From: Hyphomicrobiales bacterium
GTDB lineage: Bacteria > Pseudomonadota > Alphaproteobacteria > Rhizobiales > Rhizobiaceae
Length of the DNA: 32,130 nt
Assembly (NCBI GenBank): GCA_017305835.1
Contig: JAFKJY010000099.1
Location: 1-32,130, forward strand
Reading direction: 5' to 3'
Part shown: positions 6,161-14,038 of the stretch, piece by piece
Layout of the letters: each line of letters opens with the position of its first letter
Numbering within the stretch: the stretch's first letter is position 1
Notes under the pieces: generated by a model
Told to the model about the DNA's origin: nothing
Seen by the model: only the letters and a program-made list of their open reading frames with translations
Database searches by the model: none
Position numbers and translations under genes: made by a program

Positions 6161-8296
6161 ATGTCGGTTTACCGGTTGGGCATGCGGGAATCGCTGGTCA
6201 CAGACTCGATCGAGGCCCATGCCGCGGGCGGCCGTCCCGCCCGGCGGGGCGGGTTGTTCGCCACGCTGCGGCGCGACGGCGCGCGCGCGGCCCTCGTCGT
6301 CGTCGCGGCGACCGCGACCGCCATCCTGCTGCATTCGCTGATCCCGCCGCGCTACGAGGCGCAGGCCGAGATCCTGATCGGCTTCGGGCAGGGGCGGGGC
6401 GGCGCGGAGGCCGTTGCCGCCCAGACCGCCATCATCTCCTCCACCGGCGTGCTCGGCCGCGTCGCCGCCGATCTCGGCCTCGACCGCCGCGCCGGCTTCG
6501 CCGCCGCCGGCTCGTGGCTCGGGCGCGCGCTGGGCGCGGTCGGGTTGACCGGCGGCTCGGGTGCAGCCGGCGAGCAGAGGGCGCTCGACGAGCTGAAGGC
6601 TGGCCTCGACATCCGCCCGCTCGACACGTCCGGCCTCGTCGCGGTCCGCTTCTCCGCACGGGAGGCGAGGCTCGCCGCCGACATCCCCAACGCGGTCGCC
6701 GGCCGCTACGTCGCGCTGCTGCAGGCGGCGCGCGAGCAGGCCGATCCGGCCGGCGCCCGCGCCCTTGCCGGCGAGATCGAACGCCGGCGCGGCGAGGCCA
6801 CCGCGCTCGACGAGAGGTTGGCGGGCCTGCGCAAGGCGCAGGAAGTGCAGCCGGCGCAGGCCGGCGCGCCGCCGGCCGAGAGCGAGGCCGAGCTTGCCCG
6901 GCTGGGCCGCGAGCGCGCGGCGGCCGAGGAGCGGGCCAAGGCGCTGCGCGCGGCGCTCGCCAACGCCGCCGCCCTGCGCGCCAACCCCGACGTCCAGTCC
7001 GACGAGGCCGCCGCCGCCTTGATCGAGCGCGAGGCGCAGCTTCGCGACGAGATCGACCAGGCCTCGGCCACGCTGCTCGGCAACCATCCGCGCATGCGCG
7101 CGCTGAACGCCCAACTCGCCGAGACGCGCGGCCAGCTCGCCGCCGCCGCGCGCACCGTGCTGGCCGGCATCGAGGACGACCTCCGCTCGGCCGCCGCACG
7201 CGAAAAACAGGTCGCCGCGCGGCGCGACGCCATGCAGACCGCGGCGGACGCGGCGGCTGCCCGCGCCGCCGAGATCGCCGCGCTGGAGGCCAAGAGCGCC
7301 GACGCCCACCGCCAGCTCGACGCTTCCGTCGCCCGCCAGCGCGACGCCGCCGGCATAAGCGGCGCGTTCCTGCCGGTCGAGGCGCGCCTGTTCAGGCGGG
7401 CGGAGGCGCCCGCGGCTCCTGCCTCGGCGAGCGCGGGGAGCGTCGGGGCAATCGCCTTCGCCGTCTCGCTTGCCCTCATGCTGGCCTGGATGGTGCTGCG
7501 CGCCCGCCGGCGCCGAGCCGCGCTGCCAGACGGACCCGAGATCATCGCCGAGGTCGACGAGCTGGAGATGCCTGTCCCTGCGCGGCAGGCGGATGCGCCG
7601 GCGGCCGAGCCGACGCTGCACGAGCTGATCGCGGCCCGCGCCAGGCTGGCGGAGTCCTTCGGGCAGGCCGCTCCCGGGCGCGAGGCCGCGCCGGTGCGCC
7701 GCACGATCGGCGAGATCGACGTCGAGCGCGCGGCCGAGAAGCTGATCGCCGGCGGCGCGGCGCGCGCCGTCTTCCTGTCGGCCGAGGGCGACGCGGGTGC
7801 TGCGGCGAGCGTGCGCGTGGCGCGCGAGGTGGCCGATGCCGGCCTGCGCGTCATCCTGCTCGACCTGACCGCCTCGGGCGCGGCCTCGCGGCCGATGCTG
7901 GGCGCCGCGCGGCTTCCCGGCATCACCGACCTGCTCGTTTCCGAGGCGCAGTTCGGCGACGTCATCCACAACGACCGCGCCTCGGCCTGCAACGTCGTGC
8001 CGGCCGGCACCGCCGACCCGCTGCGCGCCATGCGCGCGGCCGAGCGCCTGCCCATCATCCTCGAATCGCTCGCCAGCGCCTACGACCTCGTCGTGGTCGA
8101 ATGCGGCGCGGCCGACGGCGAGAGCATACGCCGGCTGGTCTGCGACGACACCGCCGTTCTGCTGTCGGCCGTCGAGCCGTCCGACGAGATCGCCGAACTC
8201 GCGCTCGACATCGCGGGCAGGGGTCTCGGCCAGCCGATCATCGTGGCCGCCGCCGGCCTCGCCCTGCCGCCCCGCCCGGACCGCAGCGCCGCCTGA
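6161..8296 (+). CDS. Wzc/ExoP-like polysaccharide co-polymerase with degenerate BY-kinase domain
   Basis: About 711 residues. A short N-terminus precedes a first membrane helix (about 42-62), a Wzz-type periplasmic region with a long helical coiled-coil stretch (roughly 190-400, rich in Glu/Ala/Arg), a second helix (427-447) and a cytoplasmic ParA/BY-kinase-like domain (about 515-705). Such proteins control chain length and export of exopolysaccharide with the outer-membrane lipoprotein. The nucleotide site is degraded: the Walker A position reads LSAEGDAGAAASV with no GKT/S, the A' strand keeps Asp (VILLDL, about 563-568), Walker B reads LVVVEC in place of a D-terminated strand, and there is no C-terminal Tyr cluster. 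Kinase activity is therefore doubtful. No strong ribosome binding site marks the start; ATGs at 6125, 6161 and 6182 are all possible. Confidence 0.85.
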   Translation: MSVYRLGMRESLVTDSIEAHAAGGRPARRGGLFATLRRDGARAALVVVAATATAILLHSLIPPRYEAQAEILIGFGQGRGGAEAVAAQTAIISSTGVLGRVAADLGLDRRAGFAAAGSWLGRALGAVGLTGGSGAAGEQRALDELKAGLDIRPLDTSGLVAVRFSAREARLAADIPNAVAGRYVALLQAAREQADPAGARALAGEIERRRGEATALDERLAGLRKAQEVQPAQAGAPPAESEAELARLGRERAAAEERAKALRAALANAAALRANPDVQSDEAAAALIEREAQLRDEIDQASATLLGNHPRMRALNAQLAETRGQLAAAARTVLAGIEDDLRSAAAREKQVAARRDAMQTAADAAAARAAEIAALEAKSADAHRQLDASVARQRDAAGISGAFLPVEARLFRRAEAPAAPASASAGSVGAIAFAVSLALMLAWMVLRARRRRAALPDGPEIIAEVDELEMPVPARQADAPAAEPTLHELIAARARLAESFGQAAPGREAAPVRRTIGEIDVERAAEKLIAGGAARAVFLSAEGDAGAAASVRVAREVADAGLRVILLDLTASGAASRPMLGAARLPGITDLLVSEAQFGDVIHNDRASACNVVPAGTADPLRAMRAAERLPIILESLASAYDLVVVECGAADGESIRRLVCDDTAVLLSAVEPSDEIAELALDIAGRGLGQPIIVAAAGLALPPRPDRSAA

Positions 8297-8350
8297 AGCG
8301 GCTCGCCTGCCCGTGAACGCTCCTTCAACGCTTCGGGGCTAGTCTGCCAG

Positions 8351-8370
8351 CGCCCGCAATGGCGCGGGCG
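8351..8370. other. GC-rich hairpin before the deacetylase-like gene
   Basis: CGCCCGC (8351-8357) and GCGGGCG (8364-8370) pair around a 6-nt loop. An ATG at 8359 lies within this loop, which argues against it as the start of the downstream gene. There is no T run, so termination is not obvious. Confidence 0.45.
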
Positions 8371-8391
8371 GGGGTCGGACGGGGAATGCCG

Positions 8392-9447
8392 ATGGTCGAC
8401 GCCGGCAATCTGGTGCGCAGGCTGATGGCGAAGGCGGCGCGCGGCAGCGGCCTTGCGCCGCTCGTCACCGCGCAGGTCGCCGGCATCGGCGCGATCCTGA
8501 CGCTGCGGCGCGTCGGCACCCGCAAGCCCGGCGGCCCCGGCATCGGCATCGCCGAGCGCGAGGTCGTCTCGCCCGCCTTCCTCGACCAGGCGCTGACCGA
8601 GCTGCGCCGGCTGGGCTACCGGCTGGTGACGCTGGACGACGCGCTGGAGCGCCTGAAGGTCGGCCGCAAGCTGCCGCGCTTCGCCACGGTGACGGCCGAC
8701 ATCGGCTACCGCGACATCCTCGGCGAGGCCCTGCCGGTGCTGGAGCGGCACGGCGCGCCGCTGACCGCCTATGTCAGCCCCGGCCTCGCCAGCGGCGCGG
8801 TCGATCCGTGGTGGGACGTGCTGGAGGCGCTCGTCGCCACCGCGCAGGAGGTCTACCTGACCACACGGGAGGGCCGCATCCCGGTCGACTGCTCCGGCCC
8901 GTCGCGCAAGCTCGCGGCCTACCGGCTGCTGCGCGACTACCTGACCGCGGACGTGGCGGAGGAACAGCGCCAGCCTATCCTGCGCGACCTCGCCTTGCTG
9001 GCCGGCGTCGACCCCAAGGCGGCCGGAAAGGCGCTGATGGGCTGGGACGAACTGCGCCGCCTTGCCGCCCATCCGCTGGTGACGATCGGCACGCACGGGC
9101 TGAACCATTTCAACCTGCGGCGGCTCGGCGACGAGAAGGCATGGTACGAGATCGTCGACGCCGCGCGCATCATCGAGATGGAGCTCGGCGTGAAGCCGCG
9201 GCATCTGGCCTATCCCTATGGCGACCCGGACGCCTTCGGCCCGCGCGAGGTGGAGCTCGCCGCCGCGGCCGGCCATGCCTCGGCGGTCACGTCGGTCGAG
9301 AGCAGCCTGTGGGCCGAGCACGCCCGCAACCTCTTCGCGCTGCCGCGCCTGCGCCTCGACGGCCCGCGGCAGTCGCTGCGCGACCTGCACGCGATGCTGG
9401 CGAGCATCGAGGGCGTGGAGCCGGCGCGCGCCGCCGGCAGCGGATAG
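8392..9447 (+). CDS. Polysaccharide deacetylase (NodB-fold) family protein, altered motif 1
   Basis: A 351-residue protein with the NodB homology fold, here expected to modify or trim exopolysaccharide. The HxxxH motif is intact (THGLNH, His235 and His239) and the later YPYGDPDAFG (274-283) corresponds to the R/Y-P-Y-G motif. Motif 1, normally TFDDG, reads TADIG (101-105): the first Asp (catalytic base) stays but the second, a metal ligand, is Ile. The N-terminal ILTLRRV also differs from the usual I-L-x-x-H-R-V. Activity is therefore uncertain. The ATG at 8392 is preferred because GGACGGGGA ends 6 nt before it; 8386 and 8359 are alternatives. It follows the Wzc-like gene on the same strand by 95 bp. 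No signal peptide is evident. Confidence 0.82.
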   Translation: MVDAGNLVRRLMAKAARGSGLAPLVTAQVAGIGAILTLRRVGTRKPGGPGIGIAEREVVSPAFLDQALTELRRLGYRLVTLDDALERLKVGRKLPRFATVTADIGYRDILGEALPVLERHGAPLTAYVSPGLASGAVDPWWDVLEALVATAQEVYLTTREGRIPVDCSGPSRKLAAYRLLRDYLTADVAEEQRQPILRDLALLAGVDPKAAGKALMGWDELRRLAAHPLVTIGTHGLNHFNLRRLGDEKAWYEIVDAARIIEMELGVKPRHLAYPYGDPDAFGPREVELAAAAGHASAVTSVESSLWAEHARNLFALPRLRLDGPRQSLRDLHAMLASIEGVEPARAAGSG

Positions 9448-9464
9448 GCGTCAGCTCTCGCTGC
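9437..9464. other. Inverted repeat around the stop codons of a convergent pair
   Basis: GCAGCG (9437-9442) and CGCTGC (9459-9464) flank a 16-nt loop that holds the stop codons of both the deacetylase-like gene and the DUF2842 gene. It is the weakest of the several such arrangements in the window. Confidence 0.35.
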
Positions 9465-9666
9465 GGCCGGGCTTCTGCATCCAGCTCACGATCGCCATGC
9501 CGGGCAGCACCCACAGCAGGCCCGACAGCAGGAAGAACAGGAAATGCGCCAGCCCGCCGGCGTCGCCGAGCCGCGCGACCGCCACGGCCGAGGCGACGAA
9601 CGCGTAGAGCACGACCAGCGCCACCAATAGGATCGTCCCGATCAGTTTCCGCAGCCGCACGGGCAT
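9451..9666 (-). CDS. DUF2842 small membrane protein
   Basis: A 71-residue protein with two transmembrane helices (about 8-28 and 39-60) separated by a short loop, starting MPVRLRKLIGTIL and ending WMQKPGRSES. This matches the DUF2842 family, small alphaproteobacterial membrane proteins of unknown function often encoded beside ctaA, as here where the two genes are divergent. GGAG lies just upstream of the ATG at 9664-9666. Its end is 3 bp from the stop of the convergent deacetylase-like gene. The genomic association suggests, without proving it, a link to cytochrome oxidase assembly. Confidence 0.85.
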   Translation of the reverse strand: MPVRLRKLIGTILLVALVVLYAFVASAVAVARLGDAGGLAHFLFFLLSGLLWVLPGMAIVSWMQKPGRSES

Positions 9667-9734
9667 GTCGCGCTCCGTTTTCCCTCGCCCGGGCTGTAGA
9701 CCCGTGCGCGGCGCGGCGCAACCTTGCGGCCCGC

Positions 9735-9779
9735 GCATGTCGCCCGAAAGTGGGGACCGGTTTCGGGATAACGACATGC
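9735..9779. repeat. Second copy of the dispersed palindromic repeat
   Basis: GCATGTCG (9735-9742) pairs with CGACATGC (9772-9779), with the inner CCCGAAA/TTTCGGG pair. The sequence is the inverse-orientation counterpart of 6039-6082, differing at only a few loop positions. It lies between the divergent DUF2842 gene and ctaA; the companion CTAAAGCGCG hairpin is absent or too decayed to recognise. Confidence 0.85.
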
Positions 9780-9874
9780 GCAGGAAGAGGAGCGACGGCG
9801 TGTCGCGCGGCGCCGGGTTGCGCGGCCGCTGCCTTTGGTCCACCTATCGCCATCCGCGAAAGGGCAGGGCAGGC

Positions 9875-10960
9875 ATGGCCGTCGCATCGGCTGGGACAGG
9901 ACGGATCGACACCGCCGAGGCGCGCATCTGGCGCAACCGCGCCCTGCTGCGCGGCTGGCTCTACGTCGTGATCGCGATGCTGCTGGCCATCTTCCTCGTC
10001 GGCGGCGCCACGCGGCTCACCGGCTCCGGCCTCTCCATCACCGAATGGAAGCCGATCCACGGCGTCGTCCCGCCGCTGTCGGACGCCGAGTGGCAGGAAG
10101 AGTTCGCCAAGTATCAGCAGATCCCGCAATACGAGCAGCTCAACAAGGGCATGAGCCTTTCCGAGTTCAAGACCATCTTCTGGTGGGAATGGACGCACCG
10201 GCTGCTCGCCCGCGGCGTCGGCTTCGTGGTGGCGCTGCCGCTGCTGTTCTTCTGGCTGTCGGGCCGGCTGGAGCCGATGCTCAAGCCGCGCATGCTCGGC
10301 CTGCTGGCGCTCGGCGGCCTGCAGGGCGCGATCGGCTGGTGGATGGTGGCGTCGGGCCTGTCCGAGCGCGTCAGCGTCAGCCAGTACCGGCTGGCGACGC
10401 ACCTGATCATGGCCTCGCTCATCTTCGTGGCGACGGTCGCCGTGGCGCGCGGGCTGGCGCCGCAGCCGGCGGGACCCGCTTCGCGCGGCACGCAGCGCTT
10501 CGCCGGCTGGCTGGTCGTATTCGTGCTCGTCCAGCTCTATCTCGGCGCGCTGGTCGCCGGCCTGCATGCGGGGCTGACCTACAACACCTGGCCGCTGATG
10601 GACGGCAGCCTGTGGCCCGGCGACCTGCTCACCATCGAGCCGGCCTGGCGCAACTTCTTCGAGAACCCGAAGACCGTGCAGTTCCTGCACCGGCTCGGCG
10701 CCTATTTCGTCTTCGCCGCCACGCTGTGGCACGCGATCGCGCTGTCGCGCGCCGCGCCCGGCTCGCCGCATGCGCGCCGCGCCTGGATCCTGTTCGGGCT
10801 GGTGACGGCGCAGGCCGTGCTCGGCATCACCACGCTGCTACTGGTCGTGCCGCTCGACCTCGCGCTCACCCATCACGGCTTCGCCATGATCGTGCTCGGC
10901 TTCGCCGCCGCCCACTGGCGCGGCACCAAGGGCGCCTATCCGCTGCCGGCGGCGGCCTGA
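9875..10960 (+). CDS. ctaA: Heme A synthase (COX15/CtaA type)
   Basis: This 361-residue inner-membrane enzyme oxidises the methyl group of heme O to make heme A for aa3-type cytochrome oxidase. Eight transmembrane helices are visible, arranged as two four-helix halves. The conserved heme-ligand histidines are present: His108 (WEWTHRLLAR), His176 (RLATHLIMA), His272 (FLHRLGAYF) and His333/334 (LTHHGF). The motifs GGATRLTGSGLSITEW and GLTYNTWPLMDG are diagnostic of the alphaproteobacterial/mitochondrial COX15 branch. The start at 9875 follows GGGCAGGGC, a moderate ribosome binding site. An in-frame extension upstream would read through the palindromic repeat and is rejected. It is divergent from DUF2842 and convergent with the APH-like gene. 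Confidence 0.96.
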   Translation: MAVASAGTGRIDTAEARIWRNRALLRGWLYVVIAMLLAIFLVGGATRLTGSGLSITEWKPIHGVVPPLSDAEWQEEFAKYQQIPQYEQLNKGMSLSEFKTIFWWEWTHRLLARGVGFVVALPLLFFWLSGRLEPMLKPRMLGLLALGGLQGAIGWWMVASGLSERVSVSQYRLATHLIMASLIFVATVAVARGLAPQPAGPASRGTQRFAGWLVVFVLVQLYLGALVAGLHAGLTYNTWPLMDGSLWPGDLLTIEPAWRNFFENPKTVQFLHRLGAYFVFAATLWHAIALSRAAPGSPHARRAWILFGLVTAQAVLGITTLLLVVPLDLALTHHGFAMIVLGFAAAHWRGTKGAYPLPAAA

Positions 10961-10973
10961 TCCCGGATCAGGC
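10955..10973. terminator. Palindrome spanning both stop codons of ctaA and the APH-like gene
   Basis: GCCTGATCC (10955-10963) and GGATCAGGC (10965-10973) form a perfect inverted repeat around one base. It contains the ctaA stop (10958-10960) and the stop of the convergent gene (10968-10970). It could act as a bidirectional terminator or 3'-end stabiliser, although there is no T tract. Confidence 0.5.
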
Positions 10974-11792
10974 GACGATCTCGCGGGCCGCCGCCACGGC
11001 GCGCCCGACCCGCAGCGACTTCGCCGCCTCGCCCATGTTGCCGTCCTCGGCATGCCAGGACGCCGACAGCGCCGTGAAGGCGAACGCCCAGTCGAGCAGC
11101 TCGGCGGGCTCGCGCTCGACGGCCGGCGCGAGGACAGACGCCAGCCGCGCCGCGCGGGCCGGGTCGTAGCGCAACTCGCTCTCCAGCGGATTGTAGAACA
11201 GGTTGGCGACGTCGAAGGCCGGATCGCCCAGCACGCCCTTCGGGTCGATGGCGAGCCAGCCGCGCGGCGCATGCAGCGCGTTCTCGTGGTGGAAGTCGCC
11301 ATGCAGCGGGCGGATGCCGCGCTGGCCGGCGAGCAGGCGCTCGGCGAGCGCAGCGGCGGCCCGGTATTGCCCGTCATCGTCCATCGCCGCGCGGGCGAGG
11401 AGGCTGGAGAAATAGGCCGCGAGCGTTTCCATCCCGGACGGATAGGGCCGCGGCCCCGTCGCGTGCAGGCTGCGGATCAGCTCCGCGGCGATTGCCGTCG
11501 CGGCTTCGTCGCCGTCACGCCGGAACACATCGAGCAGGGTATGGTCGCCGGCATCCTCAAGCAGCAGCAGGTCGCCCCGCCGGTCGAGCAGCCGCACGGC
11601 GCCGCGGCCGTCGCGCCATTTGAGGAAGGCCTCGCCGTCCGCCCGGTCGCGCAGCGCCAGCGCGCTGAGCTGCTTGACGATCGCCGTGCCGCCGCCGCGA
11701 AGGGTGGCGCGAAAGACCCGCCCGCCGATGCCGTCCGCGATTTTCCCGAGCGCGGCGACGTCCCATGCGGCGGGCAGGGCAGGCTCAGGCAC
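10968..11792 (-). CDS. APH(6)/StrB-like small-molecule kinase
   Basis: A 274-residue phosphotransferase of the aminoglycoside/hydroxyurea resistance kinase family (APH(6)-like). Visible features: a likely ATP-binding Lys40 in TAIVKQ, the catalytic loop HGDFHHEN (164-171), and IDPKGVLGDPAFDVANLFYNP starting near 182, which supplies the metal-binding Asp183. The IDPKG form is characteristic of the streptomycin 6-kinase branch. Translation starts at a GTG (11790-11792) that overlaps the end of argC by 8 nt, so the two are probably translationally coupled. Chromosomal members often confer little or no resistance, and the physiological substrate is unknown; coupling with argC hints at a metabolite, not necessarily an antibiotic. 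Confidence 0.87.
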   Translation of the reverse strand: MPEPALPAAWDVAALGKIADGIGGRVFRATLRGGGTAIVKQLSALALRDRADGEAFLKWRDGRGAVRLLDRRGDLLLLEDAGDHTLLDVFRRDGDEAATAIAAELIRSLHATGPRPYPSGMETLAAYFSSLLARAAMDDDGQYRAAAALAERLLAGQRGIRPLHGDFHHENALHAPRGWLAIDPKGVLGDPAFDVANLFYNPLESELRYDPARAARLASVLAPAVEREPAELLDWAFAFTALSASWHAEDGNMGEAAKSLRVGRAVAAAREIVA

Positions 11793-12711
11793 GTCCCAGC
11801 ATCAGGTCCATGTTCTGCACCGCCGCGCCCGACGCGCCCTTGCCGAGATTGTCGTAGACGGCGAGCAGCAGCGCCTGCGCGCGGTCGTCGTTGGCGAAGA
11901 CGTGCAGCGTCATCCAGTTGGTGCCGTTGTGGTGTTCCGGCTCGATCTCGGCCGAGCGCTCGACCGGCCCGAGCGGCGCGACCTTCACGAACCCCTTGCC
12001 GCCGGCATAGTGGTCGGCGATCGCGGCGTGCAGCTCCGTGCCCTTGGGCACCTTCGGCAGGTGGCCGAGCTGCAGCGGCACGACGGTGATCATGCCCTGC
12101 GCGAAATTGCCGACCGCCGGCTGCATCAGCGGGTCGCCGCTGAGGCCCGAATATTTCTTCAGCTCCGGCACGTGCTTGTGCTTGAGCGACAGCCCGTAGG
12201 GCAGGAACTCCGGCGCGGCCTCGCCCTTGGCCTCGTAGTCCTCGACCATCGAGCGGCCGCCGCCGGTGTAGCCGGAGATGCCGTTGACGCTGACCGGATA
12301 ATCGGCCGGCAGCAGGCCGGCCGCGATCAGCGGCCGCAGCGTCGCGATCGGCCCCTGCGGCCAGCAGCCGGGATTGGCGACCCGCCTGGCGGACGCGACG
12401 GCCTTGCCCTGCGCCTCGTCCATCTCGGGAAAGCCGTAGGTCCAGCCCTCGGCCACCCGGTGCGCCGTCGAGGCGTCGATGACGCGCGTCCTGTCGTTAG
12501 CGATCAGCGACACGCTCTCCTTCGCCGCGTCGTCCGGCAGGCACAGGATGGCGATGTCGGCGGCATTGAGGAAGTCCGCGCGGGCCGCCGGGTCCTTTCT
12601 CCGTCCCTGGGGAATGGAGATGATGTCGAGGTCGTTCCGGCCGGCGAGCCGCTGCCGGATCTGCAGGCCGGTCGTGCCGTGCTCGCCGTCGATGAAGATC
12701 TTGGGTTTCAT
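11785..12711 (-). CDS. argC: N-acetyl-gamma-glutamyl-phosphate reductase, type 2
   Basis: The 308-residue enzyme reduces N-acetylglutamyl phosphate to the semialdehyde with NADPH in arginine biosynthesis. It is the shorter type 2 form found in alphaproteobacteria. The NADP-binding motif is GEHGTTGLQI (9-18), the catalytic cysteine is Cys116 in VANPGCWPQG, and GISGYTGGGRSM matches the family's substrate region. GAGG lies 6 nt before the ATG. It is downstream of speB on the same strand (95 bp gap) and overlaps the APH(6)-like kinase gene, so the likely order of transcription is speB, argC, kinase. The speB-argC adjacency brings together arginine synthesis and the arginine/agmatine route to putrescine. 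Confidence 0.96.
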   Translation of the reverse strand: MKPKIFIDGEHGTTGLQIRQRLAGRNDLDIISIPQGRRKDPAARADFLNAADIAILCLPDDAAKESVSLIANDRTRVIDASTAHRVAEGWTYGFPEMDEAQGKAVASARRVANPGCWPQGPIATLRPLIAAGLLPADYPVSVNGISGYTGGGRSMVEDYEAKGEAAPEFLPYGLSLKHKHVPELKKYSGLSGDPLMQPAVGNFAQGMITVVPLQLGHLPKVPKGTELHAAIADHYAGGKGFVKVAPLGPVERSAEIEPEHHNGTNWMTLHVFANDDRAQALLLAVYDNLGKGASGAAVQNMDLMLGRA

Positions 12712-12724
12712 GTCTGCCTCGGAT

Positions 12725-12742
12725 GGCCTGACTTTTCAGGCC
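12725..12742 (-). other. Perfect hairpin just upstream of argC
   Basis: GGCCTGA and TCAGGCC form a 7-bp stem with a 4-nt loop, ending 13 nt before the argC ATG and beside its ribosome binding site. No U tract follows on either strand. It could be a weak speB-argC processing or termination site, or influence argC translation. Confidence 0.4.
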
Positions 12743-12806
12743 CTTATGTCGTCGATCGGACTCTGTTTCGCAAGCACCTGAATCGGTGCGTGAAGCTCAT
12801 GAAGAC

Positions 12807-13760
12807 CTATCGTCGTCGCAGCTTCCGCTCGGCGAGCAGGCCCAGATAGTGCATGGCGACGGTGGCGCCGGCGATCGCGGTGATGTCGGCGTGGTCGTAG
12901 GGCGGCGACACCTCGACCACGTCGGCGCCGACCATGTCGAGCGCGCCGAGCTTGCGCAGCACCGACAGGATCTTCGCGCTCGACGGCCCGCCCGCGACCG
13001 GCGTGCCGGTGCCGGGCGCGAAAGCCGGGTCGAGGCAGTCTATGTCGAAGGTGACGTAGGCCCTGGCGCCGGCCGTCCGCTTGAGGATCGCCTCGGCGAT
13101 CTCGCCGGCCGAAATCTCCTCGACCTCGTGGCCGTAGAGCATGGCGAGGCCGCAATCCTCCGGCGCATGCGTGCGGATGCCGACCTGGATCGACCGGGCC
13201 GGGTCGATGACACGATCGCGCGCGGCGCGGCCCACGAACGAGCCGTGGTCGATCCGCCGCCCGTCGTCGGGCCATGTGTCCTGGTGCGCGTCGAACTGCA
13301 CCAGCGCCAGCGGCCCGTGGATCGCCGCATGCGCCCGAAGCAGCGGCCAGGTGACGAAATGGTCGCCGCCGAGCGACAGCAGGAAGGCGCCGGACTTCAG
13401 GATTTTCGCCGCCTGCTTCTCGATCGCCGCCGGCGTCTTGCCGTGGTCGCCATAGTCGAGCAGGCAGTCGCCGTAGTCGACCACCGACAGCGTCTCGAAC
13501 AGGTCGAGCCCGAACGGATATTGCGGGTCGTTGTCGAAGATCGCCGAGGCGCGCCGGATCGCCTGCGGGCCGAAGCGCGCCCCGGGCCGGTTGGAGACGG
13601 CCGCGTCGAACGGGATGCCCCACACGACCGCATCCGCTCCGGCCGCCTTCTTGGAATAGCGCCGCCGCATGAACGACAGGGCGCCGGCATAGGTCGGATC
13701 GCCCGCCGCGCCCCGGTCGGAACGGGCGGTGAAGGCGTTGTCGATGGACTTCGAGGGCAT
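12807..13760 (-). CDS. speB: Agmatinase (ureohydrolase family)
   Basis: A 317-residue ureohydrolase that should cleave agmatine to putrescine and urea using a binuclear Mn site. Metal ligands are visible in LGGDHFVTWP, QFDAHQDTW and TFDIDCLDPAFAPGTGTPVAGG, the last being very close to the E. coli SpeB signature. Related ureohydrolases (guanidinobutyrase, guanidinopropionase) share these motifs, so substrate is probable but not certain. I place the start at the ATG 13758-13760; an in-frame ATG at 13787 lies inside the upstream toxin gene. The upstream toxin stop is only 2 nt before this start, and the only SD-like sequence (GAGAGAAG) lies within the toxin coding sequence, so speB translation is probably coupled to the toxin-antitoxin message. 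Confidence 0.93.
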   Translation of the reverse strand: MPSKSIDNAFTARSDRGAAGDPTYAGALSFMRRRYSKKAAGADAVVWGIPFDAAVSNRPGARFGPQAIRRASAIFDNDPQYPFGLDLFETLSVVDYGDCLLDYGDHGKTPAAIEKQAAKILKSGAFLLSLGGDHFVTWPLLRAHAAIHGPLALVQFDAHQDTWPDDGRRIDHGSFVGRAARDRVIDPARSIQVGIRTHAPEDCGLAMLYGHEVEEISAGEIAEAILKRTAGARAYVTFDIDCLDPAFAPGTGTPVAGGPSSAKILSVLRKLGALDMVGADVVEVSPPYDHADITAIAGATVAMHYLGLLAERKLRRR

Positions 13761-13762
13761 TG

Positions 13763-14038
13763 CTAGCGATCTTCTCTCGTATGCCACAGGCGCAGAACGT
13801 AGATCGTGGACCCGCTGATCTCGTATCGTATCTCGTATTTGCCGACGAGGATGCGACGGACTTCCCGCGGGTCGAACTCTTCCAGCCTTTCGCCAATTCT
13901 GGGATGCTGACTCAGCCTTGATGGAGCCGCAGCCAGCCCTCGTACCGCTTCAGCCGCCGCGCGGCGGTTCACCGGCGCGAGGAAGTCATGCAGGCGGGCG
14001 AGGTCCGATATCGCCTTGCCGGTCCACCTGATGTCCAT
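13763..14038 (-). CDS. ParE/RelE-family toxin
   Basis: A 91-residue protein starting MDIRWTGKAISDLARLHDFL and ending with YEISGSTIYVLRLWHTREDR, matching the RelE/ParE toxin fold (N-terminal helical hairpin, then antiparallel sheet with conserved Arg and Tyr residues and a terminal W/H/R segment). ParE toxins poison DNA gyrase and RelE toxins cleave mRNA; the helix pattern and short length favour ParE. The ATG (14036-14038) shares one base with the antitoxin stop (TGATG), the usual antitoxin-toxin arrangement. Its stop lies 2 nt from the speB start. Activity cannot be judged from sequence, but the frame is intact. Confidence 0.9.
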   Translation of the reverse strand: MDIRWTGKAISDLARLHDFLAPVNRRAAAEAVRGLAAAPSRLSQHPRIGERLEEFDPREVRRILVGKYEIRYEISGSTIYVLRLWHTREDR

